Source of the DNA: Pseudomonas gessardii
Lineage (GTDB): Bacteria > Pseudomonadota > Gammaproteobacteria > Pseudomonadales > Pseudomonadaceae
Length of the DNA stretch: 56,867 nt
Assembly (NCBI RefSeq): GCF_001983165.1
Contig: NZ_MNPU01000038.1
Span: forward strand, 1-56,867
Reading direction: 5' to 3'
In this document: piece by piece, positions 1-9,796 of the stretch
Position numbering within the stretch: position 1 is the stretch's first letter
Layout of the letters: every line of letters begins with the position of its first letter
The notes under the pieces: generated by a model
Told to the model about the DNA's origin: nothing
The model's database searches: none
Seen by the model: the letters and a program-made list of their open reading frames with translations, nothing else
Program-made: the position numbers and the translations under genes

Positions 1-2
1 CG

Positions 3-116
3 ACTCAAGCCCTGGTCATCATTGGCCGCAAGCTGGCGCGCATCGCCTTTTCGCTCATGAAAAACCTGAGCGAATACCAGTCAAAAGCGGTTTTGGGGGC
101 TTCCCCAAAACCATAG
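3..116 (+). mobile_element. IS110-family transposase, C-terminal fragment (cut by window edge)
   Basis: An open frame runs in from the left edge and stops with TAG at 114-116, giving about 37 residues. It contains IGRKLARIAFSLMKN followed by a short polar tail, which resembles the C-terminal end of IS110/IS1111-type transposases (usually a GRKLARIA-like helix). These enzymes carry a DEDD catalytic domain and a serine-containing C-terminal domain. IS110 elements generally lack classical terminal inverted repeats, so the exact element end is not visible, but it must lie shortly after 116. Whether the rest of the transposase is intact is outside the window. Confidence 0.7.
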
Positions 117-164
117 AATCTCCCACACAAGCCCGCGCCCACAGTTTGATCCTCATATGAAAGG

Positions 165-1181
165 TTATTTGAGGCTGGCCTCGACCTTTGCAGCCACTTC
201 CTCCGTCAACCAGGCCTTCCACACCTGCGGGTGATCCTTGAGAAACGCCTGCGCCACTTCACGGGGCGGAGTGTGTTTCTCGCTCATCGTCGCCAGGGCC
301 TGATTGAGCGGGCCAATCGGAAAGTCGACTTTTTCAAAGAACTGCGCAATCTGCGGATACTGCTGCTGGAACGGCGTGGACACGCCAATGCTCAGCTTGG
401 ACGCCAACGAACGCGTGGGCTTGGGGTTGGGATTGTCGGCATCGGTCAGGGTCTTCCAGGCCTCGGCGTCGAACGCCGGCTCCTCCAGCTGGACCAACTT
501 GTAACGCCCCATCAAGGGGGTTGGCGACCAGTAGTAGAACAGGATCGGCTTGCCACGGCGGATCGACGAGGCAATCTCGGCATCCAGCGCCGCGCCTGAA
601 CCGCTGCGAAAGTTGACGTAGCTGGCGTCCAGGCCGTAAGCCTTGAGTTTTTGCTTATTGACCACTTCCGAGGTCCAGCCGATGGGGCTGTTGAGGAACC
701 GCCCCTTGCCCGGGGCTTCCGGGTCCGCGAACACGTCCTTGTAGCGCACCAGGTCCTTTACGCTACGCAGCTCAGGTGCCAGCGGCGCAATGCCCTTGTC
801 CGGGTCGCCCTTGACCACGTATTCCGGCACCCACCAGCCTTCGGTCGCACCCTTGACGGTATCTCCCAGGCCAACCACCTTGCCTTCGGCTTGCGCCTTG
901 ATCCACACCGGGCTGCGGCCCGCCCACTCCTCGCCAATCACCTGGATATCATTTTTCGCCAGGGCGGTTTCCAGGGTAATGGTGGTTCCGGGCAAGGTGT
1001 CGGTGGGTAAATCGTAGCCTTTCTCGACAATAAACCGCAGAACTTCGGTGATCAGGCTGCCACTTTCCCAATTCAGGTCGGCAAAGTGAATGGGCGCCTG
1101 GGCAGCCGCTACCGGTGCGGCCGCCATCGACAGGCCCAGGGTGGTAATGGACGCTGCCAACAGCGCGCGAATTGCTTTCAT
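165..1181 (-). CDS. Glycine betaine/choline-type ABC transporter substrate-binding protein (OpuAC/ProX family)
   Basis: A 338-residue periplasmic binding protein. The ATG at 1181 is chosen because it opens a clear Sec signal peptide (MKAIRALLAASITTLGLSMA, then cleavage near AAPVAAA). The longer frame upstream has no leader. The mature part has the OpuAC-family pattern: HFADLNWESG near the mature N-terminus, then WAGRSPVWIKA and GATEGWWVPEYV, the aromatic-rich region that cages quaternary amines in this family. No permease or ATPase gene is adjacent, so it is an orphan binding protein here and must share a transporter encoded elsewhere. The ligand (glycine betaine, choline, carnitine or a related compound) is inferred from the family only. 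Confidence 0.85.
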   Translation of the reverse strand: MKAIRALLAASITTLGLSMAAAPVAAAQAPIHFADLNWESGSLITEVLRFIVEKGYDLPTDTLPGTTITLETALAKNDIQVIGEEWAGRSPVWIKAQAEGKVVGLGDTVKGATEGWWVPEYVVKGDPDKGIAPLAPELRSVKDLVRYKDVFADPEAPGKGRFLNSPIGWTSEVVNKQKLKAYGLDASYVNFRSGSGAALDAEIASSIRRGKPILFYYWSPTPLMGRYKLVQLEEPAFDAEAWKTLTDADNPNPKPTRSLASKLSIGVSTPFQQQYPQIAQFFEKVDFPIGPLNQALATMSEKHTPPREVAQAFLKDHPQVWKAWLTEEVAAKVEASLK

Positions 1182-1297
1182 GCCTTTGAACCTCGTGTAT
1201 GCATAGCCAGGGTGGATGGCTTTGCTGTCACGCCGCGAAAGCCTCTGAACAATTAAGTCCACTGAACTGTAGTAGAGGTTCAAACGGTTGCCGATAT

Positions 1298-1495
1298 TCA
1301 GAGCTGCTGATGCAAACGCTGTAGTTCCCGGCGCACCATGCTGGCGTACTCGGCAGGCCGCAGGGCATACAGTTGGCTGGCCACCCAGTTCAACCAGGCA
1401 CCTTGCAGATCATCTTTGCGGGCAAACAGTTCAGCAGCCTTGGCTTGGGCATCCGCCAGGTGTTGCTGGTGAAACTGTGCCCGGCCTTCGCTCAT
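1298..1495 (-). CDS. Small conserved hypothetical protein (65 aa), coupled to the upstream gene
   Basis: A 65-residue, Ala/Gln/Leu-rich, mostly helical protein with no signal peptide or membrane segment. Its ATG overlaps the TAA of the preceding gene (TAATG at 1493-1497), so the two are almost certainly translationally coupled and co-expressed. I do not recognise a named domain. The sequence FARKDDLQGAWLNWVASQLY followed by a basic helix suggests a small soluble helical partner protein. Function unknown. Confidence 0.7.
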   Translation of the reverse strand: MSEGRAQFHQQHLADAQAKAAELFARKDDLQGAWLNWVASQLYALRPAEYASMVRRELQRLHQQL

Positions 1496-1965
1496 TATTC
1501 GCTGGCCTTGAACGTCACCAGCTCACCTTTGCGCCACTTGGCGGCTTTGCCGGTCACGGCCTTGAGGGTCTTGCTCAGGCCTTCCTGCAATTGTTCATTG
1601 GCGGCGAACACCAGCATTACGCTGTGACCTTCCTTGAACACAATGCCCTCGCCCTGCGCGGTGGACACAAATGCATAGTCGCCCAGGCCATAGACCGTCA
1701 ACTTGATGTCGCGAAACTTCAGTTCGAACTTGCCACCTTCACGACTGGGCAGGACTGCCGCACGAAAATGATCGCCGACCTTGAGTTCCAGTCGAGGCTT
1801 GTCATCTACCACCAGCGCTGTTTCAGTATCTATTTCGGCAATGTAAATGCCTTCAGGGGTTTGTTCCGTGATGTAAACAAACCGCGACTGAAATTGTTTA
1901 ACCAACTTCGCGCGCAAATCACCCAGCACGAACAATGCGTGCATATCCAGATTACTGACTGCCAA
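1495..1965 (-). CDS. Conserved hypothetical protein (156 aa)
   Basis: A soluble 156-residue protein predicted to be mainly beta-strand (alternating hydrophobic stretches such as FVYITEQ, GIYIAEIDTE, HFRAAVLPS, IKLTVYGLGDYAFV). It has no signal peptide and no recognised catalytic motif. The start is taken as TTG at 1965 because a GGGGG Shine-Dalgarno-like run lies about 9 bases upstream. An ATG seven codons further in (1944) is the alternative but has no ribosome site. It forms a two-gene unit with the overlapping 65-residue gene. Function not recognised. Confidence 0.65.
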   Translation of the reverse strand: MAVSNLDMHALFVLGDLRAKLVKQFQSRFVYITEQTPEGIYIAEIDTETALVVDDKPRLELKVGDHFRAAVLPSREGGKFELKFRDIKLTVYGLGDYAFVSTAQGEGIVFKEGHSVMLVFAANEQLQEGLSKTLKAVTGKAAKWRKGELVTFKASE

Positions 1966-2336
1966 GGAAACGCCCCCACATCTAAAAAAGCGCTACCCGC
2001 CCGAGGCAGGCAGCACAAAAAAGGCCGATACGGCTCGACACATTGAAAAAACATACTGAAGTTGATTCCCGCCAGACTCGTGCAGCCGGGCATGACAGTC
2101 CTTGTACAAGGTCGTCAGGCTTTGCAGGAAATCACAGGTTTATCGGCCAGAGAATACTGGACGCCCCACTTCAGAGAATACCCCACTTGAAAGGGTGGTT
2201 TTCCGACAGCCAAAAACCAAGGAAAAACGTTGGATGGAACCGAACGTGAGCTGCCGACAACAATATTAGAACAGCAACACAGCTCAAAACCACCCGAAAT
2301 GCTGCAAGCAGGTCAATAGATCGAAAGGAGCTGGTC

Positions 2337-2591
2337 ATGCAACGAGTTCAACGCCAACCGACACAGACTTCCGGTGCCTTATCACGCAAGGATAGCGCGC
2401 TATTCTACAGCGTGTATGCCAATGGCGTGTGCGCAGATTTCGCCTTGTACCGCGTCGTCCCCGCGGGAAGGAATTTTTTCCATATCCTGGAAGTGCCCAG
2501 CGGCCGGATCAAAGGCTTTCGCAGTGATCACAACAAGGCCTGCGCCCTGGCCAAGGAATTGGAAGCCCTCCTCTGCCCCCCTGCCCGTTGA
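2337..2591 (+). CDS. Small hypothetical protein (84 aa)
   Basis: An 84-residue protein preceded by a strong ribosome site (GAAAGGAG, about 6 bases before ATG). It contains an aromatic beta-rich centre (LFYSVYANGVCADFALYRVV) and a C-terminal Lys/Glu/Leu helix. No signal peptide and no named family recognised. The roughly 370 bases before it (1966-2336) hold no convincing gene. A short open frame at 2043-2249 lacks a ribosome site and was not accepted. Confidence 0.6.
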   Translation: MQRVQRQPTQTSGALSRKDSALFYSVYANGVCADFALYRVVPAGRNFFHILEVPSGRIKGFRSDHNKACALAKELEALLCPPAR

Positions 2592-2671
2592 GGAGCGGCT
2601 ACAGCCAAATCGAACTATGCGCGCTGGCACACCTCCCATACGAGTAGAAGCTCACTCTTTTGGAGAATGAA

Positions 2672-2908
2672 ATGGACGCGCCAACGCACACCCTACACGA
2701 CCTGTTCGAACAATTGGGCCTGGAAGCCTCGCCTGCAGCCATTGACAAATTTATCGGTGAACACCCCCTGCCAGAGGATGTGAAGCTGATCGACGCGCCT
2801 TTCTGGACCCCACAACAGGCGCAGTTCCTCAAGGAAGAGCTACGCGAAGATGCGGACTGGGCGATTGCCGTGGATGAGCTGAACCAGCGTCTGCATCAGA
2901 GCGCCTGA
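2672..2908 (+). CDS. DUF2789 family protein
   Basis: A 78-residue acidic helical protein starting MDAPTHTLHDLFEQLGL, the hallmark N-terminus of DUF2789, a small proteobacterial family of unknown function. The ATG at 2672 is preferred over the upstream TTG at 2660 and the ATG at 2666 because TGGAGA lies at correct spacing before it. The rest (FIGEHPLPEDVKL, FWTPQQAQFLKEEL, DADWAIAVDELN) follows the family over its full length. It converges with the small gene at 2916-3119. Confidence 0.8.
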   Translation: MDAPTHTLHDLFEQLGLEASPAAIDKFIGEHPLPEDVKLIDAPFWTPQQAQFLKEELREDADWAIAVDELNQRLHQSA

Positions 2909-2915
2909 CCGGCCC

Positions 2916-3119
2916 TCAGTGCAGGCGGTCTGATTGCTCGAGGTCCATCAGGGCCTGCCAGGCGGCGCGGCACTCCTGGGCTTCGTCGCGACTGGCGAAG
3001 GCCGTGCCGCGCTGTTCCCCGTTGAGCAACACCACCCAACAGGCGCGCAGGCCCAGCGCACGCAGGGTCTGTGGCACCCCACTGCCAATCATCACCGCCA
3101 CATCGACTTTGTTTTGCAT
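2916..3119 (-). CDS. Small hypothetical protein (67 aa)
   Basis: A 67-residue protein with a good ribosome site (GGAGAG, 5 bases before ATG) and a compact composition. A hydrophobic N-terminal strand (VDVAVMIGSGVPQTL) is followed by a short beta segment (CWVVLLNGEQRGTAFASRDEA) and a helix ending in Asp/Glu/Arg. Its stop lies 8 bases from the stop of the convergent DUF2789 gene. No known family recognised. It is judged real because of the ribosome site and the tight packing. Confidence 0.6.
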   Translation of the reverse strand: MQNKVDVAVMIGSGVPQTLRALGLRACWVVLLNGEQRGTAFASRDEAQECRAAWQALMDLEQSDRLH

Positions 3120-3244
3120 GGAAGCTCTCCGCCAGATTAGCTAGCCAGCTAACGATATGCCGCATCTTAAGCGGTTCCTTTCACCGGAAAAAGCGACCGG
3201 CGTAAAAGCTTCCTTGCATAACACGCAACAATCCTGGCCAGGGT

Positions 3245-4861
3245 CTAGCGCGCCCCAGCCTGCCCTTCAGGCTTATAGCCCAGGCGCAAACCGCCCCAAT
3301 GCCGGCCGTTGACCATGATCGGCACGGACAGATCGTGCATCAACTCCCCGGTGTCGCGGGTATAGGTTTGCAACAACACAGCCTGCTGGTGGCTGCCACA
3401 GCGGATCCCGGTGCGGTCTTCAAACTTGCGCTTGGTGCGATTGTTCACGGCATCAACCTGGGCATCCCCGGTCAGTGCCTGGGAAAACGCCTTGTTGTGC
3501 GTCGGCACATAGCCCTGTGGTGTGCAGGCAATCGCGAACACCAGCCCTTCATGACGGGGCAGCAAGGCTTCCTGGATAGCGGGCAAGACCTGATCGGTGT
3601 AGCCGTCGAAGCGGCTGTGATATTTGGTCGGGTGGCTGTTGGCTATCGGCGTGTAGCTGCGATTGAACAGGTCATCGAGGCTGATGCGGTTCTGTTGGAT
3701 ATCCGCCTCGAACTGCGCGGCGATCTGGCTGGCGCCTTCGCGGGCGAGGTCGTAGATACGCTGGTGATAATCATCCAGACCGACTTCGGCCAGGCGCTCG
3801 CTGATGGTTTCGGCCTGCCCTTCCATTTGCACGGCGGCCTGGGCCAATTGCTGGGTCTGTTGGTCGCTGACGGTCAAGTCGCTGCGCATCTGCTCCACGG
3901 CATGGAACAGGCTGTCGAGTTGCGCACGGTTGGTCTCGGTGCCCTGGGCAATCTCGCTGACCTGGCCCTCCACACCCGCCGCCAACGTGGCAATGCTCTC
4001 CAGTTGCTCGCCGGCATGCTCCACTTGCTCGACGCCGGCCTGCAAATCCACGGACAGTTGGCGGATTTGCTCCACCACCTGGGCGGTACGCTGCTGGATA
4101 TCCGCGACCATCACCCCCACTTCATCGGTGGCGGTCGCCGTACGGCCCGCCAGGCCGCGCACTTCGTCGGCCACCACGGCAAACCCACGCCCATGCTCAC
4201 CGGCGCGGGCGGCTTCAATGGCGGCATTCAAGGCCAACAGATTGGTCTGGCTGGCAATCGACTGAATCACCAGGGTCACCCGCTGGATTTCTTCGCTGCG
4301 CTGACTCAGGGCCTCGATCAATTGCCGGCTGTCGCTGGCACGCTGGCTGAGCTGATGCATGCGGCTGATGGATTCCCCCAGCACCGCACGCCCTTCGGTG
4401 CTGCGCTGATGGGCCTGGCCGGCCGCCCCCAGGGCCTCGCGGCTGAGCTGGGAAGTGACTTGCTCGGTGCCAATCATCACTTCGGCACTGCTGACGATCT
4501 GCTGGGCCGCGCTCAATTGCGATTGCAACCTGGCGGCCAGTTGCTTGACCGAATAGGCCACGCCAGCGGCCGACAGCGCATTATGGCTGGTGGTGTAGGA
4601 CAGATCGCGAGTCAACGCGCCAATGGCATCCTCGCCAACATCAGGCGCTGGGCTGCGGGCCGGCCTTTTCAGGCACGGCAGCCAGATCAGCAACAGGGCC
4701 ACGGGCAGGCAGAGGTAGATCGACAGGTTGGCGAACGCCAGGCCCGACAGTATCAGCACCAGGGCGATGCTTTGCAGCAGCGGAGTCACCCAGCCAGGCA
4801 GCCGGCGGTTCACCGCGTGCGGCACCACGACGGCGCCCATCAGAGATCCATCCCCGGCCAT
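3245..4861 (-). CDS. Methyl-accepting chemotaxis protein with a C-terminal sensor-like domain
   Basis: An inner-membrane chemoreceptor of about 538 residues. Near the N-terminus are two adjacent hydrophobic helices (LLQSIALVLILSGLAF and IYLCLPVALLLIWLP) with no sizeable periplasmic loop, so the receptor is mostly cytoplasmic. The MCP signalling hairpin tip is clear: NAAIEAARAGEHGRGFAVVA followed by DEVRGLA, the CheW/CheA contact region. Unusually, about 150 residues follow the signalling domain (from FNRSYTPI to the end) and look like a small-ligand/PAS-like sensor (GYVPTHN, RTGIRC, LQTYTRDTGE, VNGRHWGGLRLGY). The ATG at 4861 is chosen for its GGTGA ribosome site. A GTG at 4909 would add 16 residues. 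Confidence 0.85.
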   Translation of the reverse strand: MAGDGSLMGAVVVPHAVNRRLPGWVTPLLQSIALVLILSGLAFANLSIYLCLPVALLLIWLPCLKRPARSPAPDVGEDAIGALTRDLSYTTSHNALSAAGVAYSVKQLAARLQSQLSAAQQIVSSAEVMIGTEQVTSQLSREALGAAGQAHQRSTEGRAVLGESISRMHQLSQRASDSRQLIEALSQRSEEIQRVTLVIQSIASQTNLLALNAAIEAARAGEHGRGFAVVADEVRGLAGRTATATDEVGVMVADIQQRTAQVVEQIRQLSVDLQAGVEQVEHAGEQLESIATLAAGVEGQVSEIAQGTETNRAQLDSLFHAVEQMRSDLTVSDQQTQQLAQAAVQMEGQAETISERLAEVGLDDYHQRIYDLAREGASQIAAQFEADIQQNRISLDDLFNRSYTPIANSHPTKYHSRFDGYTDQVLPAIQEALLPRHEGLVFAIACTPQGYVPTHNKAFSQALTGDAQVDAVNNRTKRKFEDRTGIRCGSHQQAVLLQTYTRDTGELMHDLSVPIMVNGRHWGGLRLGYKPEGQAGAR

Positions 4862-4987
4862 GTTTGTCACCCCACTGCTTGTCATTATTGTGTCTGCATT
4901 AAACGCCACTATCTGGCCATTATCTATGGGCCTTTGGTGTTAGGGCTTGCAGCAGATCAATAGACGGGGGGATGACACGCGGGGATC

Positions 4988-5015
4988 TGTAGGGGCCGGC
5001 TCGCCGGCGCCTACA
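4988..5015. terminator. GC-rich hairpin between dksA2-like gene and chemoreceptor
   Basis: TGTAGGGGCCGGC and GCCGGCGCCTACA form an almost perfect inverted repeat with a 2-base loop. It lies 13 bases after the dksA2-like stop (minus strand) and before the chemoreceptor. It is of the Pseudomonas short-palindrome (REP-half) type. It may act as a transcript end or 3' stabiliser. No T-run is present. Confidence 0.45.
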
Positions 5016-5027
5016 ACATCAAACAGA

Positions 5028-5432
5028 TCAGGCCTGGCGCTGATGCTTGTCGATTTGCTCGTGGCGCTCTTGCGCTTCGATGCAGTACTTGGTGGTCGGG
5101 CTGATCAGCAGGCGCTTGAGGCCGATAGGCTCGCCGCTGTCGTCACACCAGCCAAAGGAATCTTCCTTGATACGGCCCAGGGCCTGTTCAAGTTGCGGCA
5201 GCATGCGCTGGTCGCGGTCGATGGCGTTGACCAACCAGGTGCGCTCTTCTTCAACCGAGGCGGCGTCAGCCGGGTCAGCCGGGGTGTCCAGGCTTTCAAT
5301 GGCGATGCGGTTTTGCTCAATGCGCTCGTGGTGCTCGACTTTCATGTCTTGCAACAACTTCTCGAAAAAAGCGTGCTGCTCGGCATTCATGTAGTCATCC
5401 GCCGGCATGGCCAGCAACTTTTCCTTTGTCAT
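5028..5432 (-). CDS. dksA2: DksA2-type RNA polymerase-binding regulator (TraR/DksA family, reduced zinc finger)
   Basis: A 134-residue TraR/DksA protein. It has the family plan: N-terminal helix, long coiled coil with the acidic tip region (about residues 40-90) and a C-terminal zinc-finger region. DksA binds in the RNA polymerase secondary channel and mediates the ppGpp response. Classical DksA has four cysteines (CxxC...CxxC). Here the motif is C-D-D-S ... C-I-E-A, so two ligands are replaced. The length (134 aa) and two-cysteine pattern match the zinc-independent paralogue DksA2 known from P. aeruginosa. The start MTKEKLLAMP is preferred over the upstream extension because it matches the family N-terminus. 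I could not see a convincing Zur box upstream. Confidence 0.85.
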   Translation of the reverse strand: MTKEKLLAMPADDYMNAEQHAFFEKLLQDMKVEHHERIEQNRIAIESLDTPADPADAASVEEERTWLVNAIDRDQRMLPQLEQALGRIKEDSFGWCDDSGEPIGLKRLLISPTTKYCIEAQERHEQIDKHQRQA

Positions 5433-5714
5433 TGATTTCTCTATAAAAAATACGTGCATTAAGGCGAATAAGGGAGCGTTCCGGCCAACCTCTGGAGGTC
5501 GGGGAAAGACGCCGTCCATTCCAAGCGCCACCCGGCACTCAATTTACGAGGGGCGGCAGTCTACGGCCGACTTGAGGGCGCAGCAACTGAAATGACAGGC
5601 AATTTGTCCGACATTCCCCTAAAAGGCACCAGGACGGGCTTGGCAGGCGGTTATCGGAGTGCGTTTATAGCAAGAAATTCAGTGTCGTGGAGCTATATAG
5701 AAGACAAACGGTTA

Positions 5715-5803
5715 TGTGGAAGCGGGCTTGCCCGCGATAGCGGAGGGTCAGTTGATAGAAATTTGACTGACCCATCGCTATCGCGGGCAAGCCCGCTCCC
5801 ACA
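5715..5803. repeat. REPIN (paired inverted REP sequences)
   Basis: Two oppositely oriented Pseudomonas REP units (TGTGGAAGCGGGCTTGCCCG ... and its inverted partner) are separated by about 30 bases and together form a long imperfect palindrome. It lies between the dksA2-like gene and the 3' end of the inositol permease. Closely related copies occur at 10884, 31100 and 40968. The rest of the 5433-5836 gap shows no gene. Confidence 0.85.
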
Positions 5804-5836
5804 CAAACAAGCCCCACTTTTTGATTCAAATCTCGC

Positions 5837-6874
5837 TCAGCGCTTGAGTTTGCGCTTGTTGCGATACTGGTCGATCACCACCGCCACCACAATGATCAGG
5901 CCCTTGATGATGTCCTGGATATAGGCATCCACCCCGACAAAGGTAAACCCACTGGCCATCACCCCGAGGATCAGCGCGCCAATCACCGTGCCGGTGATAC
6001 GCCCCACCCCGCCCGCCAGGCTGGTGCCGCCGATGACCGCAGCCGCGATCGCGTCCAGCTCATAAGACATGCCCACCCCCGCCTGCCCGGTAGCCGCCCG
6101 TGCCGAGGCAACCACACCGGCCAGCCCGGCCAGCAGCCCGGCGATGCTGTAGACGATGATCAGGTGGCGCTTGACGTTGATCCCCGAGGTGCGCGCCGCC
6201 TGCATGTTGCCGCCGATGGCGTAGGTGTACTTGCCGTACTTGGTGTAGCGCAGGGCAATGTGGAAAATCACCGCCACCACCAGAAAGATGATCACCGGCA
6301 TCGCGCCATGGCCGATGGCCGTGTAGGAATCCGAGAGCATGCTCACTGGCTGGCCTTCGGTGTAATAACGTGCCAGGCCACGGGCCGAGACCATCATGCC
6401 GAGGGTCGCAATAAACGGCGGGATGCCGGTTATGGCGATGATGCTGCCATTGATTGCCCCCGCCAGCAGGCCCACGCCCAGGCCGGCGACCACCGGGATC
6501 CACACCGGCAAGTCCGTCAACGATGGAAACACCGCCCGGGAAAAGTCCGAGGTCTGCGCCAGACTCGCGGCGATCATCGCCGACAACGCCAGCACCGAGC
6601 CCGAGGACAGGTCGATCCCCGTGGTGATGATCACCTGGGTCACGCCAATCGCCAGCAAACCGATGATCGACACTTGCAGGATCATCAGCACCAGGCGCTG
6701 GGAGTTCATCAAAAAGCTCTGGTCCCGTACGATCCAGCCAAACAGTTCGAACACCAGGCCGATACCGATCAGCACCAGGAAAATGCTCAGTTCGGTAGGG
6801 AACCGCCGCCGGCTCTTGACCGGTGCCGCGGCGGGCTTCTTTTCCTCGGGTTTGCTTTCCAGTATTGCGTTCAT
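5837..6874 (-). CDS. iatP: Inositol-type sugar ABC transporter permease
   Basis: A 345-residue inner-membrane permease of the ribose/inositol (BPD_transp_2) class. After a short basic cytoplasmic tail it shows 8-10 hydrophobic helices, with the family's TGIDLSSGSVLALSAM and GTSLAGGVGRITGTVIGAL motifs, the second being the loop that contacts the ATPase. It is the last gene of a three-gene importer operon (binding protein, ATPase, permease), starting 21 bases after the ATPase stop. Inositol as substrate is inferred from the flanking iol genes and the shared candidate operator. Ribose-like sugars are the alternative for this family. Confidence 0.85.
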   Translation of the reverse strand: MNAILESKPEEKKPAAAPVKSRRRFPTELSIFLVLIGIGLVFELFGWIVRDQSFLMNSQRLVLMILQVSIIGLLAIGVTQVIITTGIDLSSGSVLALSAMIAASLAQTSDFSRAVFPSLTDLPVWIPVVAGLGVGLLAGAINGSIIAITGIPPFIATLGMMVSARGLARYYTEGQPVSMLSDSYTAIGHGAMPVIIFLVVAVIFHIALRYTKYGKYTYAIGGNMQAARTSGINVKRHLIIVYSIAGLLAGLAGVVASARAATGQAGVGMSYELDAIAAAVIGGTSLAGGVGRITGTVIGALILGVMASGFTFVGVDAYIQDIIKGLIIVVAVVIDQYRNKRKLKR

Positions 6875-6895
6875 TGCCCGTCACCTTTTTATTCG

Positions 6896-8434
<1,539 letters not shown>

Positions 8435-8448
8435 ATCGGGGCTCCATC

Positions 8449-8474
8449 GGCAGGGCGGCTGTGGCCGCCCTGCC
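8449..8474. promoter_or_regulatory. Intercistronic hairpin between binding-protein and ATPase genes
   Basis: GGCAGGGCGGC and GCCGCCCTGCC form a perfect 11-bp stem with a TGTG loop, directly after the binding-protein stop and before the ATPase ribosome site. Hairpins in this place in importer operons commonly protect the upstream message from 3' exonucleases, so that the binding protein is made in excess of the membrane parts. That role is inference here. Confidence 0.6.
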
Positions 8475-8496
8475 CGCTTATTGTTGTGATTGAACG

Positions 8497-9432
8497 CTAC
8501 TTGAATGACGCGACGTTGTCCGGGGTGATCAGTTGGAAAGGCACCACGACGTTTTGCTCGACCGCCTCGCCCCTGGCCATTTTCACGGCCGCCTCCACCG
8601 AACCGATCGCCTGCCCCTTGGCATCCTGGAACACCGAGAGCGCCATCTCGCCCTTGGTGATCGCATTCAACCCGTCGGGTGTGCCATCGACGCCGCCAAT
8701 CAACACGCTGCCGGGTTTCACCCCTGCGGTTTTCAAGGCCATGGCGGCGCCAATTGCCATTTCGTCGTTGTTGGCCACGACCGCATTGAACTCGCGGCCC
8801 TGGGTCAGCCAATCGTTCACCAGGGTCATGCCCTTGTCCCGCAGCCAGATCCCGGTCTGTTCCTGTTCAATCTTGATGTCCGGGTATTTGTCGAGGATCT
8901 CCTTGACGCCCTTGGTGCGATTGGTCGTCGAGTTGTTGGCCAGGTCACCCAGCAGAATCACGATTTTGCCTTTGCCGCCCAGCTTCTCGGCCACGTACTG
9001 CATTTGCAGTCTGCCGGCCTCGACGTCATTGGACGTCACCGTCACCACCCCTTTGGGCAAGTCGGCCTGATCCGGACGACGGTTGACGTAGACCAGCGGG
9101 ATACCCGCCGCCACCGCCGCTTTAGTGATGCGCGCGGTGGAGGCCGTATCCACCGGGTTGACCACCATGGCATCGACTTTCTGGCTGATAAAGTTCTCGA
9201 CCTGGCTCAGTTGCTTGACCACGTCGGCACGGGCGTCCTCGAATTGCAGTTGCACAGCATCGCCCTTGGGGTAGGACTTGGCTTGCTTGTCCATATCCTC
9301 ACGCAGGTAGGTGAGGAAGGTGTCGTCGAACTGCGACATGCTGACGCCAATCTTGATATCGGCGGCTGAAGCCACGCCACTGCCGAGCATCATCGACAAG
9401 GCCAGCGAGGCGAAACGGATCTGGGTCTTCAT
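8497..9432 (-). CDS. ibpA: Inositol-type sugar ABC transporter periplasmic binding protein
   Basis: A 311-residue periplasmic binding protein (Peripla_BP_4, ribose/inositol class). It has a Sec signal peptide (MKTQIRFASLALSMMLGSGV, cleaved near ASA-ADIKIGVS). Mature-domain marks of the family are present: GVSMSQFDDTFLTYLRE, VNPVDTASTA, VYVNRRPD, NNDEMAIGAA and GGVDGTPDGL. It delivers substrate to the adjacent ATPase/permease. Inositol specificity is inferred from its place next to iolG/iolD and from the GGAA-N6-TTCC operator upstream. It is the first gene of the importer operon, and the 360-base gap upstream holds the promoter region. Confidence 0.87.
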   Translation of the reverse strand: MKTQIRFASLALSMMLGSGVASAADIKIGVSMSQFDDTFLTYLREDMDKQAKSYPKGDAVQLQFEDARADVVKQLSQVENFISQKVDAMVVNPVDTASTARITKAAVAAGIPLVYVNRRPDQADLPKGVVTVTSNDVEAGRLQMQYVAEKLGGKGKIVILLGDLANNSTTNRTKGVKEILDKYPDIKIEQEQTGIWLRDKGMTLVNDWLTQGREFNAVVANNDEMAIGAAMALKTAGVKPGSVLIGGVDGTPDGLNAITKGEMALSVFQDAKGQAIGSVEAAVKMARGEAVEQNVVVPFQLITPDNVASFK

Positions 9433-9755
9433 GAACGGTCTGTCTCCACTTTCTTGTTGGTTTTCTGGACGTAGCGTTTATCAGAGCGAGGGGGCTGCGG
9501 CAGGCAGCCGGACCACCGGCGCTCCCGGAATGCAGCACACCAGGGCACCCTTGCTTTCCACGCAAAGGACATTGAGAAAAGAGAAATAGAAGGGCCGTGC
9601 GCGGGGCAGGAAGGCAGAACGTAACACTCGCAGTACAGCGCTGAAGATTTTCATCTGACGGTACCTGGTTGTTTTATCTTGTTTTTGTTGAGTCCCCCGG
9701 CCCCCTTATAAAGGAAGGTCGAGATGGACTTTCGGCAACCTGGAAATGACTTTAT

Positions 9756-9771
9756 TGGAAAATAATTTCCA
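9756..9771. promoter_or_regulatory. Candidate IolR operator upstream of the inositol importer
   Basis: TGGAAAATAATTTCCA contains GGAA-N6-TTCC, the motif described for the RpiR-type inositol regulator IolR in rhizobia. An almost identical palindrome (TGGAATATATTTTCCA) lies between iolC and the RpiR-type regulator gene at 17800-17815. A second AT-rich palindrome, TAGAATTTTATTCTA, follows at 9785-9799 and overlaps the stop of the neighbouring gene. Outside these sites the 9433-9796 gap shows no gene. Confidence 0.65.
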
Positions 9772-9796
9772 TATCAACTCATTTTAGAATTTTATT

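Noticed and set aside
2043..2249. Open frame of 68 codons in the 1966-2336 gap
   Set aside because: No ribosome site, odd composition and no recognisable pattern; probably chance.
3299..4963. Long plus-strand frame opposite the chemoreceptor gene
   Set aside because: It is the antisense shadow of a GC-rich gene; His/Gln/Gly/Leu-rich composition and no domain.
5433..5600. Zur box upstream of the dksA2-like gene
   Set aside because: Expected from the P. aeruginosa paralogue, but no GTTATA-type palindrome was found.
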